DNA of 52,544 bases from an uncultured Eubacterium sp. (GCA_947385875.1 CANDMV010000008.1:1-52544); one strand, 5' to 3'. Shown: positions 41,960 through 51,044, counted from the first letter of the stretch. Program-made: numbers and translations. The notes: generated by a model from the sequence alone, not told the origin.

Positions 41960-43219
41960 ATGCGGGGTGTGAAAGCCTATATGCGGAATAGAGAAACGAA
42001 TGGAAACGGATATTTTTGGAATGCATTTGCGGGCCTGGTAAATGCGGGGGAATCAGTGATTCTGCTGATGGTGGTTACTCGAATAACGGGCCTGCCGGAT
42101 GCAGGAATGCTTACGATTGCCTTTGCAGTGGGCAATCTGATGATGACCATTGGAAAATTCGGAGTTCGCAGTTACCAGTCTACGGACGTAAAAGAATATT
42201 TTTCTTTTTCGGATTATTTTTGGACAAGATGTGTTACGGTCGGGCTGATGATCGTTTGCAGTCTGGCATATATGTATTTCTGCGTGCTGGAAAAAGGATA
42301 CGACAGTAAAAAAGTGACTGTTATTTTGTCAGTATGCTTCATTTATGCGGTAGAGTCTTTAGAGGATGTTTTCTGGGGATTTTACCAGCAGAAGATGGTG
42401 TTAGATCTGGGAGCTAAAGTATTTATTCTGCGATGGATGGGGATATTAAGCGTATTTATTCTGCTGCTGCTTATAAGAAAGAACCTGCAGCTGTCTGCGG
42501 TCTGCAGCGCTCTGGCGGGAATGACTGTATTTGCAGTCTGGAATGCCAGGGTGTTTCGCTCCTTCCAGGAAAAGATCACATTTATTCGGGCAGATGCTGT
42601 GCGGCGGATTGTGAGGCAGTGTTTTCCTTTATGTATTTCTTCATTTTTATCATTTTATGTAATCAATGCCTCTAGGTACGCGATTGACAGGCATCTGCCA
42701 AAGGAGGTGCAGGCATGTTTTGGGTTTATTGCCATGCCGGTATTTGTCATTCAGCTGCTGAACGGATTTTTATACCAGCCTTCGCTGGTGCAGATGTCGA
42801 TGGAATGGAACGGCGGCAGAATGCGCAGCTTTCGCAGGAGGGCTGTCGGGCAGTGCATGGCTGCAGCCGTATTGACGCTGGTATGCCTGCTGGGGGCGTA
42901 TGTGTGCGGAATACCTGTCTTATCCGCTATGTATGATACGGATTTAAAAGATTATAAGCTGGAATTATTAGTGCTTTTGACTGGCGGGGGAATGCTGGCA
43001 TTTGCAGGATATTTTAATGTACTGCTTACGATCATGAGAAAACAGGAATCAATGATGTATGGATACGGGGCGGCAGCATTTTTGGCTTTTCTTTTTATGA
43101 ATCGGGTTGTAAAAACGTATGGAGTAATGGGGGCGGCTGTCTTTCAGACACTGCTTCTGATGGTGTTGGCAGTATATTTTGGCTGGCTGTGTGTGCGTGC
43201 ACAGATTCCAGAACAATAA
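41960..43219 (+). CDS. oligosaccharide flippase, Wzx-like (MOP superfamily)
   Basis: The protein has 419 residues and about 12 membrane segments. The N-terminus NAFAGLVNAGESVILLMVV then TRITGLPDAGMLTIAFAVGN is typical of polysaccharide flippases (Polysacc_synt). It would flip undecaprenyl-linked repeat units. A basic loop GGRMRSFRRRAVGQ lies mid-protein. No strong ribosome site is seen at 41960 (AAAAATGCGGGGTGTG); ATG at 41981 (MRNRETNGNG) is an alternative. The gene lies on a segment bracketed by direct copies of the methyltransferase 3' end, so it seems to be an insertion. Confidence 0.88.
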   Translation: MRGVKAYMRNRETNGNGYFWNAFAGLVNAGESVILLMVVTRITGLPDAGMLTIAFAVGNLMMTIGKFGVRSYQSTDVKEYFSFSDYFWTRCVTVGLMIVCSLAYMYFCVLEKGYDSKKVTVILSVCFIYAVESLEDVFWGFYQQKMVLDLGAKVFILRWMGILSVFILLLLIRKNLQLSAVCSALAGMTVFAVWNARVFRSFQEKITFIRADAVRRIVRQCFPLCISSFLSFYVINASRYAIDRHLPKEVQACFGFIAMPVFVIQLLNGFLYQPSLVQMSMEWNGGRMRSFRRRAVGQCMAAAVLTLVCLLGAYVCGIPVLSAMYDTDLKDYKLELLVLLTGGGMLAFAGYFNVLLTIMRKQESMMYGYGAAAFLAFLFMNRVVKTYGVMGAAVFQTLLLMVLAVYFGWLCVRAQIPEQ

Positions 43220-43228
43220 CTGTTGATG

Positions 43229-43279
43229 GTTACTTTTCACGGGTCAGGAATGCACACTAGCTGCGCGTTCCGTGAGAAC
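43229..43279. mobile_element. second GTTACTTTTCAC hairpin, partly decayed
   Basis: The sequence starts GTTACTTTTCACGGGTCAGG and ends GCGCGTTCCGTGAGAAC; GGAATGC pairs with GCGCGTTCC and TTCACGG with CCGTGAGAA, the right arm having lost about six bases. The left dozen bases are identical to those of the hairpin at 13237, and both sit directly against pieces of DUF1703 genes. Confidence 0.45.
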
Positions 43280-43401
43280 ATGATTACGGGACTTTCCATC
43301 TGGAAGGAGGAAAGGTATAGGTATCTGCAGGGGACTTATCCAGTGATCTTTTTTAGCTTCGTGGGAATAAAAGGAAATAATTATCTGACGGTACATCAAG
43401 C
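43280..43401 (+). pseudogene. internal fragment of a DUF1703-family gene
   Basis: Translating from 43280 gives MITGLSIWKEERYRYLQGTY followed by PVIFFSFVGIKGNNYLTVHQ. This corresponds to residues about 72-110 of the intact protein at 11255 (GLKIWENEKFRKLQGSWPVI). It has neither the ATPase loop nor the nuclease part. It lies between the flippase gene and the right direct repeat, so it came with the inserted segment. Confidence 0.8.
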
Positions 43402-43519
43402 TCAAAGGGATTGAGGCTGTCATCCTGCGTGAAAACCGTCTGGAATATGTATGAGGGGAGATGACAAGAAGATGGTGAGGAGAGATCATTTACATAAATG
43501 TCTGCTGTTTTTATTATGC
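43402..43519 (+). repeat. direct repeat, right copy
   Basis: It repeats the last 17 codons of the methyltransferase (KGIEAVILRENRLEYV, then stop), followed by the authentic start region and first codons (HLHKCLLFLLC) of the next gene. The left copy at 41822 lacks about 27 bp that include the ribosome site and start ATG. Between the copies lie the flippase gene and a DUF1703 fragment. Confidence 0.9.
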
Positions 43520-46336
43520 ATGATTATTTTCGGAAGTATGTTTGTGCTGCTGTATCTGGCAGCAGCGGGCAATAATGACCAGATCTATAAGGATATTATA
43601 GCCGGCAGCCGGATTGCTGGTACGTCTGGTAATAAATCCATTGAGATGCATCTGCTGTATATTCTGATTTTTGCCGGGCTCATCTGTTATACCCTGTTTT
43701 ATTATTTCCAAATAAAAAGAGGTATCTGCGGCAGAACACAAGAAAAGTCATGCCTGCAGCCGCCGGATTATGGCAGATATTTTCTGGCGGCAGTATGTGT
43801 GATGGCAGGGATTTATTCTGCTGCATATTCTGGTCCAAATCAGATGATGATTGCATCTATGATGTATGCTATCATTCTTTTTCTGACAGGCAAAGATCTG
43901 GTAGTGCCGGGAATGATTTTTTTGCATATGGCAGCTTTCGGGACAGCCGCAGTATATAGAATCTATGCATGGCTTGGAGGAATGCAGGAACAAAATGAGT
44001 CCTTTGTAACACTTGCGGCATTATTCATTGCAGTTATTTTGCTTTTATTTAGAGATAGGCAGGCGGCATTTCGAAGGGGAATACTGATTTTTCAGCTGTT
44101 TGTGCCTATGCTTCTCTTGATTTTTACAAAATCAGAGTACTTATATCAGGAAGAATTTATTACAATTCAGACACCGATATTCGTAAAGCTGTTTGTTTTG
44201 ATTCTGGTGGCTGTTTTTCTAGCAGAAGCAGTTGTTGTTTTGAAAAAAAATTGGAGAAGCCCGGGAGATTTCAGCCGGATGATCAGTCTGGGAAGCTGTG
44301 CTGCAATCATGGCATTTAACCGTTTTAGCGGTACAGGTGCGGTAATGTCAACAGATATGCATCATCCGTTTGAAAATATCATAGGGTATTCACAGATTTT
44401 TAAGATGGGACAGAAGGCATTTGAAGAATATATTCCAATATCTGGTTTGTATTCTGTTGTCCAAGGCGCTGTATTTGAGCTTTTTGGCAAAGGGCTGTTT
44501 GCTGATTATTATGTAACACAGAATGTATTTTATACGCTGGTTGTCCTTGCCGTAGTATATTTGTTAAATAAGCAGGCTGACCGAAAGCTGGTTTTTTTAA
44601 TAGCACTGTATATGGGAATGGGAGATTATAACAGGAATATATTTATACTGCCTTTGATGTTGCTGCTTTCCATGCCGAAGCTGGTGGAAAGAAAAAATCT
44701 ATGGCTGAAAGTATGGTTTATCACCAGTTTTTTGCATGGGCTGTATTATCCGCTGTTTGGAGCAGCAGTATGTGCGGCATTTCTGCCTCTGAGTATCTGG
44801 CAGATTGTGAACTATATCCGTTCCGGGGAGCTGAAAAAAGATGTGAAAAAAATCTCTTTCTGGACAGGCTGGGGAATCTGTATTCTGCCGGTGCTGGCAG
44901 GCATTCCGCTGCTGACAGGGACTTATAGGCATATAAGAGCAATGTCTGACCAGAGTGTTATTGATGCGGGCATAACTTGTTTTTCGAAAATGCCCCCTGA
45001 TGATTTCTTTCCGTTTTTTTCAGAATATGTATTCATAAGGGTTATGGTATATCTAGTGCTGACATTTATGATACCGGCGGCAGCTTCGTGGATTGCTTAC
45101 GCAATGGCATTGAAATTTATAGGGACAAGAGACGGCGCATTGGCTGCGTGTCTGGGATTTTCACTGGTAATTATGCCGGCAATATCTTATTCTTATACAT
45201 TTGTGAGGCTTGATAATCTGCTGTCGCGCAGTCAGGCCGGATTGATTGCGGCAGCTGTTATGCTGCTTATCATAACTTTTCGTTATATACAAGAAGAGAA
45301 GCTGAGGATGATATTGTTTATCTGTTCTTTTTTCATCCTTGCTATTTCGCAGACAAACGGAGTCGCGGGGAGCAGTTGGAAATTATCCCCATATTATACC
45401 GTTCCTGAAGGATATGTATATGTCTCCGACGATGGAAAAACAAATATTGGCACAGGTTTTATGGAAGAAAATCAGTATCAGGCGATTCTGTCTGGTTGGG
45501 AAAATGCAAAGAATTTTGATAAAGATGCTTCGTATCTGGGCAGCTGCGGCTATTTTGGATATTACTATCTATATGGTCTGAAAGGAATTTCTACGATAGA
45601 AACGGAAACGATAAAAGGATATGGAGCTGTGCAGGAAACTGCTGATTTATTGAAAGAGCAGAGGAATGCTGTTGTAGGAGGAATCAGCCCTTTCGGGCAT
45701 TATTATTTATATCACTGGCTTGTTACATCAGGCGAATATACATGGGACAGCCAGGATAAGGTGTTTTATCCGAGTGTCGGCTTGGAATATGAGGAAACAG
45801 CAGCCCGGAACAAAGAGATTGATCTGTCAGGAAAGCTGATTGAAACAGGAAAGGCGGTGGCTTCGTGGGGGTCCTCTTTTGACTCTATGGCGGATATATT
45901 CGGCTCAGTGGGGACGGAAATAAAGATCGAACATTTTGGAAGCAGTGCGAATGTATTGTTTTCGGAAAGTGTGGATGGAAGTGATGCTGATTTCCTATAT
46001 TTGGAATTTGGAGATATAGAGCATGATGTTCAATATGTACTATCCGAAGCAGAGCAGCAGATGTCATGGCTGGCAATGATAGGGCGGCGCCTGATGAAGA
46101 AAAATTATAATACAGGGAAAAAAATCACTGTCACATGGCAGGATGAATACGGCGAAGACTGTGGGATAAAATGTGATATTGGCAAAGGAAAACTGCTCAT
46201 TCCGCTAGGCGCCGGGCAGAAATGGCTGCTGCATGAACATGACAGAATAACAGTTAAGGCTGAGTGGAATGGTGAAAAGATGGATGTTCCGGGGATTACG
46301 GATATACAGTTATTAAAGCTGAGAGAAGTACAGTAA
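43472..46336 (+). CDS. large polytopic membrane protein, possible GT-C glycosyltransferase
   Basis: The protein has 954 residues from the ATG at 43472, with GGGGAG upstream (an in-frame ATG at 43451 lies in the duplicated methyltransferase tail). Roughly a dozen membrane segments span residues 10-640, with a large loop TDMHHPFENIIGYSQIFKMG near 290-309. The C-terminal ~300 residues are extracytoplasmic (YVYVSDDGKTNIGTGFMEEN onward). The architecture resembles lipid-linked-sugar GT-C enzymes and the YfhO protein encoded upstream, but no family motif is certain. It could glycosylate or polymerise the glycan outside the cell. Confidence 0.7.
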   Translation: MVRRDHLHKCLLFLLCMIIFGSMFVLLYLAAAGNNDQIYKDIIAGSRIAGTSGNKSIEMHLLYILIFAGLICYTLFYYFQIKRGICGRTQEKSCLQPPDYGRYFLAAVCVMAGIYSAAYSGPNQMMIASMMYAIILFLTGKDLVVPGMIFLHMAAFGTAAVYRIYAWLGGMQEQNESFVTLAALFIAVILLLFRDRQAAFRRGILIFQLFVPMLLLIFTKSEYLYQEEFITIQTPIFVKLFVLILVAVFLAEAVVVLKKNWRSPGDFSRMISLGSCAAIMAFNRFSGTGAVMSTDMHHPFENIIGYSQIFKMGQKAFEEYIPISGLYSVVQGAVFELFGKGLFADYYVTQNVFYTLVVLAVVYLLNKQADRKLVFLIALYMGMGDYNRNIFILPLMLLLSMPKLVERKNLWLKVWFITSFLHGLYYPLFGAAVCAAFLPLSIWQIVNYIRSGELKKDVKKISFWTGWGICILPVLAGIPLLTGTYRHIRAMSDQSVIDAGITCFSKMPPDDFFPFFSEYVFIRVMVYLVLTFMIPAAASWIAYAMALKFIGTRDGALAACLGFSLVIMPAISYSYTFVRLDNLLSRSQAGLIAAAVMLLIITFRYIQEEKLRMILFICSFFILAISQTNGVAGSSWKLSPYYTVPEGYVYVSDDGKTNIGTGFMEENQYQAILSGWENAKNFDKDASYLGSCGYFGYYYLYGLKGISTIETETIKGYGAVQETADLLKEQRNAVVGGISPFGHYYLYHWLVTSGEYTWDSQDKVFYPSVGLEYEETAARNKEIDLSGKLIETGKAVASWGSSFDSMADIFGSVGTEIKIEHFGSSANVLFSESVDGSDADFLYLEFGDIEHDVQYVLSEAEQQMSWLAMIGRRLMKKNYNTGKKITVTWQDEYGEDCGIKCDIGKGKLLIPLGAGQKWLLHEHDRITVKAEWNGEKMDVPGITDIQLLKLREVQ

Positions 46337-46379
46337 GTGATAAGTACAGACAGCTTTTAATTAGGGGAAGGGTAAAGTG

Positions 46380-47258
46380 ATGGAGAAAATATTACTGTTT
46401 ATTCCTATGTATAATTGTGAGAAACAGATTGTCCGGGTATTAAAACAGCTCGACGATGAAATATGCGGACTGCTATCAGAAGTAATAATTATTAATAATA
46501 GAAGTACGGATAATGGGGAAAAAGCAGTGACAGCATTTTTGCAGGCACATCCGCTGCACGTGCCGGTGCGTCTATTGCGCAACGATGACAACTATGGGCT
46601 GGGAGGGTCACACAAGGTTGCTTTCCGGTATGCAGAAAAAAAAGGATTTGATTATGTCATTGTCCTGCACGGGGACGATCAGGGGGATATTAGGAATCTT
46701 GTACCTTATTTAAAAAGCCGGGAATATGTTGGATATGACTGCTTCTTAGGGGCACGATTTATGAAAGGTTCAAAGCTTAAGGGATATTCAAAATTCCGTA
46801 CAATCGGAAATCTGGTTTATAACCTGCTGTTTACAGCTGGAACGGGAGAGAAAATCTATGATCTCGGTTCAGGGCTTAATATGTATCGGACTGCAATACT
46901 GAAAAAACCATTTTATAAAAAATACAAGGATAATCTGATGTTTAACTACTGTATGATCCTTGGATTGGTATATTTTAGATTCAGTATCAGATTTTTTCCG
47001 ATTGTATGGAGAGAGGATGATCAGATCTCGAATGTAAAGATGGCAGGGCAGGCAGTCACTGTATTGAGATTGCTGATGTGCTACATATTTTATAAACAGA
47101 AATTTATTTTCAGTGATCACCGGGATAAAAAGGTGGATGCCTACACGGCAGAAGTGATTTATATAAGCAGGGGTAGCACGGGCAGATACCCTGCACGGCA
47201 AAAATTATCCATTCATGAGGGGAGTAGAGGGAATCATGAAGCGCAGGAGGAGATATAG
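46380..47258 (+). CDS. family 2 glycosyltransferase, GtrB/dolichyl-phosphate-sugar synthase-like
   Basis: The protein has 292 residues. The domain runs from ILLFIPMYNCEKQIVRVLKQ through IINNRSTDNGEKAV, NYGLGGSHKVAFRYAEKKG and the DxD-like LHGDDQGD (near 98-105). FLGARFMKGSKLKGY and the IYDLGSGLNMYR segment are as in polyprenyl-phosphate sugar synthases. These make undecaprenyl-phosphate sugars for extracytoplasmic GT-C enzymes, which fits the two large membrane proteins of this locus. A GGGGAAGGG site precedes adjacent GTG/ATG codons. The 3' end overlaps the next gene's start by 23 bp. Confidence 0.87.
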   Translation: MEKILLFIPMYNCEKQIVRVLKQLDDEICGLLSEVIIINNRSTDNGEKAVTAFLQAHPLHVPVRLLRNDDNYGLGGSHKVAFRYAEKKGFDYVIVLHGDDQGDIRNLVPYLKSREYVGYDCFLGARFMKGSKLKGYSKFRTIGNLVYNLLFTAGTGEKIYDLGSGLNMYRTAILKKPFYKKYKDNLMFNYCMILGLVYFRFSIRFFPIVWREDDQISNVKMAGQAVTVLRLLMCYIFYKQKFIFSDHRDKKVDAYTAEVIYISRGSTGRYPARQKLSIHEGSRGNHEAQEEI

Positions 47259-48101
47259 AATTGCAAATATTCTTGTGCTGCTGCTTGCGGCAGTATTGTT
47301 TGGAATTAATTATTATGGATCGGAAAAATGCCTGGGGGTGAAAAAATCGCCGTTTTAGTATTGGCAGCGGCAGCTGTTCACAGTATAAAGATCTTTCGAC
47401 TGTATTTTGCCCTATATGGAAAAGGCGTGTCATCTGGACAGCATTTGAGACAGTATTGTAAGACTATAACAGTCAATATGATTATTCCATTAAAAATGGG
47501 TGATATTTTTCGTGCGTATTGTTATGGGTATAAAATGCAGAATTATTTTGGCGGGGCTGCATTGATTGTATTTGACCGTTTTACGGATACGTTGGCGCTT
47601 GTGACAATGATTCTGGCTGTTCAGATGGTCTGGGCATTAAAAATTATGCCCCTGCTGTACATTTTGCTTATTATTCTGATGTTTTTATGCAGCTGTTATC
47701 TGGTATTTCCGGGAATGTATCAGTATTGGAATAAATATTTTTTGAAACTGAGTGCTTCAAAGAATAGAAACAGTATATTAAGGATGTTGGAATATTTCAA
47801 TTATGCATATAAGGAGCTTGTGATAACGATAAAAGGCAGGGGGATTCTGCTGTATATCCTGTCGCTTGCAGCGTGGGCAGTGGAAATATACGGGCTGTTT
47901 CTTTCGAACGGAATATCAGCCGGTAATCAGGCAGAGCAGATGGTTTCAGATTATCTGATGTCAGCGCTGACCGGCATTCCATCGGTTTACATGGAACAAT
48001 TTGTGTTGGTCAGCATTCTGCTGCTGGCTGTTATATATTTATTTCTTCATATGGTATATTTGACAGATCTGTTCTTATTATTGGAAGATTTTTTGTTCTA
48101 G
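47236..48101 (+). pseudogene. LPG-synthase-type membrane flippase, frameshifted
   Basis: An ATG at 47236 with a strong GGGGAGTAGAGGG site opens the frame MKRRRRYRIANILVLLLAAV. It ends at a TAG at 47356 soon after a run of six A residues (47341-47346). One extra A in this run would join it to the long downstream frame (KIAVLVLAAAAVHSIKIFRL ... to 48101), which has the membrane helices and the FDRFTDTLAL motif of the LPG_synthase_TM (UPF0104/AglD) family. Together they give about 288 residues, near family length. The members move or flip lipids, including lipid-linked sugars. An internal start at 47328 could still give a shortened protein. Confidence 0.75.
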
Positions 48102-48127
48102 GGTATAAAACAGAAAGAAGGGATATA

Positions 48128-49588
48128 GTGAAGGTATTAGTTGTTTTTGATGACACAGTAGAAAAGAGCGAAATAATTGTGGACGTAATCGGAGACAGGG
48201 GATTTTCAGATGTGGTTGTAAAGAGAAAGCGACTGGAAGACTATTATTGTGAAAAAATAAAAAGCCTGTATCCGCAGGCGGAATGGAGACTGGTGCGGTC
48301 TGTATATGAGTTTCATGAAATGCTTCCAAAACTGGAAACATACTGGGAGCAGGATACAAGGGTGCTGCACTGCTTTTCTAATTATATGATTTCTGAGGAA
48401 GAAAAGATGCGCTTGTCTTTTGAAAAGCTGTGCTATATTCACGAATCTTATCGGGTGCTGAACAGTGGAAAAGCAGCAGCCTTAATGTTTCGGGATATTG
48501 CTGATTATGAGGCGTATATAGCTTCTATATGCAGCGGGCTGACATCCGCCGATGCGGCAAGGCAGATCACAGAATCTTTTGCAGCAGAGGGACTGGTGGA
48601 TATCAGTATAGTGGAAAATTTTATTCATTGCATTGCCGGTAATTTTGATTCTCGATATTTTAATTCTCTTCAGGGTGATGCGTACACATTGGTAAAAAGT
48701 TCAACTGATAAGAAAAAAATAAAAAGTGAGTATATGTATTATTATCTTCTGCCGGAAGATATGAGGTTCTGTTATGTCATGCCTTTTCATTATGAGGAAA
48801 ATGAACAGAAAGCAAGCTATCGTATGGAGCGGCTGCATATGACAGATCTGGCAGTCCGATGGATACATGGCTCTATAGATGAGGAAGAATTTGGACAGTT
48901 AATGGATAAATACTTTTATTTTTTTCAAAACAGGCACTGTATGGAAATTACAGAAGAAGCTTTTGTGCAGATTTCAAATGCTTTGTATGTGGATAAAGTA
49001 AAGGAACGAGTCACTGCATTAAAAAAAACGCCGAAGTACGATAAGATTGCAGATCTTATGGCGGCTGCATGTCATGTACGCAGTATTGATGCATTGGTTG
49101 AAAAATATTTCAGGCTGAAGGAACAAATTGAGGGAAAAAATAAATATCCTTGTGTTGCTGTAATTGGTCATGGAGACCCCTGCTTTGCAAATGCCCTGTA
49201 CAGCAAGTCGACAAAAACCCTGAAATTTATTGATCCAAAAGGAGCGCTTACAGAAAGGGAGCTGTGGACAAATCCTTATTATGATGTTGCGAAGCTCAGT
49301 CATTCAGTATGCGGATGTTATGATTTTTTTAACAATGCATTATTTGAAATTCGTATTGATGAAAGCTTTGCATGTACGTTGGATATTCCATTCGATAATT
49401 CAAAGTATATACAGATATTCAGGTGCAGGTTAAAAGAGCAGGGATATGACTATCTGACAGTCCGATTATATGAGGCGTCTTTATTTTTGTCTATGCTGCC
49501 GCTCCATATTGATTACCCGCATAAGGTATTTGGCTTTATTCTGAACACCTGCAGGATACTGGAGGAGATAGAGAGATATGTTCAATGA
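48128..49588 (+). CDS. APH/choline-kinase-like phosphotransferase, capsule-associated
   Basis: The protein has 486 residues with a GTG start behind AGAAAGAAGGGATATA. The N-terminal ~150 residues (MKVLVVFDDTVEKSEIIVDV, LHCFSNYMISEEEKMRLSFE) match the regulatory region seen in capsule-locus kinases. The C-terminal part has the kinase catalytic loop VIGHGDPCFANALYS (about 343-357) and the metal-binding LKFIDPKGA (about 363-371). Brenner-type HGDxxxxN plus IDPKG defines the APH/LicA fold. It probably phosphorylates a small alcohol or sugar that the next gene product then activates. The stop overlaps the next gene by 11 bp. Confidence 0.75.
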   Translation: MKVLVVFDDTVEKSEIIVDVIGDRGFSDVVVKRKRLEDYYCEKIKSLYPQAEWRLVRSVYEFHEMLPKLETYWEQDTRVLHCFSNYMISEEEKMRLSFEKLCYIHESYRVLNSGKAAALMFRDIADYEAYIASICSGLTSADAARQITESFAAEGLVDISIVENFIHCIAGNFDSRYFNSLQGDAYTLVKSSTDKKKIKSEYMYYYLLPEDMRFCYVMPFHYEENEQKASYRMERLHMTDLAVRWIHGSIDEEEFGQLMDKYFYFFQNRHCMEITEEAFVQISNALYVDKVKERVTALKKTPKYDKIADLMAAACHVRSIDALVEKYFRLKEQIEGKNKYPCVAVIGHGDPCFANALYSKSTKTLKFIDPKGALTERELWTNPYYDVAKLSHSVCGCYDFFNNALFEIRIDESFACTLDIPFDNSKYIQIFRCRLKEQGYDYLTVRLYEASLFLSMLPLHIDYPHKVFGFILNTCRILEEIERYVQ

Positions 49589-50744
49589 TTATTCTTTTGT
49601 GTTTGATATAGATGGGACGCTCTGCCCAGTGAAAAAGAGCGGAGAGAATTATGAAGATTTAGTACCGTATTCGGATATGGTAGAGAAATTAAAGTATTAT
49701 AAAGCGAATGGAGCAAAAATCGTACTGTTTACATCAAGAAACATGAATTCTTATCAAGGGAATCTGGGGCTGATTAATAAAAATACGGCAAAGATCTTGA
49801 TGGAATGGCTGGATAAATGGGAAATTCCTTATGATGAGATCTTGTATGGGAAACCATGGCCGGGACATAAGGGATTTTACGTGGATGACCGTTCTGTAAG
49901 GCCGGATGAGTTTTTAAGCCTTACGCTAAGGGAAATGGAAGAAATCTGCAAAAAAAGCAGGGCAGCAGTTAAAAAACGTGAAACAGTTAAGGAGGGGCCG
50001 GGCTTGCAAAAGATAGAGGTGGTTATTACAATGGGCGGAGCAGGGCTGCGGTTTCGTAACGCCGGTTATGATGTTCCCAAGTATATGATTGAGGCAAAAG
50101 GAAAGACATTGTTTGAATGGTCAATGCTCAGTCTCGCCGGTTATGCCGCAGATGTAAACCAGTATATTTTTATTGTAAAAAAGGATGAAAAAGAAGATGC
50201 AGAAACATTTATCAGGCAGCAGTGTGTAAAACTGGGATTTGAGAGATATCATATCATTGTGATTGACTGCGTTACTGAGGGGCAGGCAGCAACAGCCATG
50301 CTTGCCGCTGCATACTGGGATGAGGATAAGCCGCTGCTTATTTATAATATTGACACATATGTGGAGCCGGGAGAGATGAACAGCAGCCAGTTAAAAGGGG
50401 ATGGCTTTATTCCGTGTTTTCAGGCAAGGGGAGATCATTGGAGCTTTGTAAGGACAGATGTCAAGGGACGGGCAGTTGAGGTGAAGGAGAAGCAGAGAAT
50501 TTCTGGTGATTGTACGCTGGGGGCTTATTATTTCAGAACATGCAGACTATATAAATCGTTGTATTATGCGTATTATGGCGGAACGGGTCATCTGGTCCAT
50601 GGGGAAAAGTATGTAGCGCCGCTTTATAATTACCTGATAGAGCAGGGCGGTGATGTCTATATTTCTAATATCAGGCGTGAGAAAGTACATGTGATGGGAA
50701 CGCCGGAGGAATTACATGAATTTTTGTCTGAGGGCAAGATCTAA
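49578..50744 (+). CDS. HAD phosphatase fused to a sugar-type nucleotidyltransferase
   Basis: The protein has 388 residues. Residues 1 to about 130 are a HAD domain with VFDIDGTLCPV (8-18, nucleophile Asp), FTSRNMNS (50-57) and a closing VDDRS; it resembles capsule-biosynthesis phosphatases. After a charged linker, residues 150-388 are a nucleotidyltransferase with VVITMGGAGLRFRNAGYDVP then KYMIEAKGK and LLIYNIDTYVEPGE. The two activities could process and activate a phospho-alcohol or sugar-phosphate made by the upstream kinase. It is the last gene of the locus; no T-tract terminator was found right after it. Confidence 0.85.
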   Translation: MFNDYSFVFDIDGTLCPVKKSGENYEDLVPYSDMVEKLKYYKANGAKIVLFTSRNMNSYQGNLGLINKNTAKILMEWLDKWEIPYDEILYGKPWPGHKGFYVDDRSVRPDEFLSLTLREMEEICKKSRAAVKKRETVKEGPGLQKIEVVITMGGAGLRFRNAGYDVPKYMIEAKGKTLFEWSMLSLAGYAADVNQYIFIVKKDEKEDAETFIRQQCVKLGFERYHIIVIDCVTEGQAATAMLAAAYWDEDKPLLIYNIDTYVEPGEMNSSQLKGDGFIPCFQARGDHWSFVRTDVKGRAVEVKEKQRISGDCTLGAYYFRTCRLYKSLYYAYYGGTGHLVHGEKYVAPLYNYLIEQGGDVYISNIRREKVHVMGTPEELHEFLSEGKI

Positions 50745-51044
50745 GCAGCAGGCCTTTGTTGTATTTTGCAATAAATGCAAAGTTCTGGGCGAAACTGTGA
50801 CATTTTCTATCCTCTTATGCCATTTTGATGCTGCAAAGTTTTATCCTTTTTACTGATATCTGAAGCTGTGAATAGTGATTTGTAAATGTGTGGAATAAGT
50901 TTCCAGATTATGACACGGAAAAATAAGCCAGTTCCTGCGTACTTTTTAAGGTAGTGTTAATCATACATGATTATGATATATGATTATGAAGCAGAAATGC
51001 AAGTATAGGCAGCTTTCAACAAATCAGAATAGAAGGAGTTACGA
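50745..51044. other. 300-bp spacer before the lysozyme gene
   Basis: No gene is seen. TTTGCA (50765-50770) and TGCAAA (50776-50781) form a small palindrome. Near 50960-50985, AATCAT-AC-ATGATT and overlapping ATGAT/ATCAT elements create a short symmetric AT-rich patch that could be an operator. No convincing -35/-10 pair was found, and no clear terminator for the polysaccharide operon. AGAAGGAG at 51031-51038 is the ribosome site of the next gene. Confidence 0.4.
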
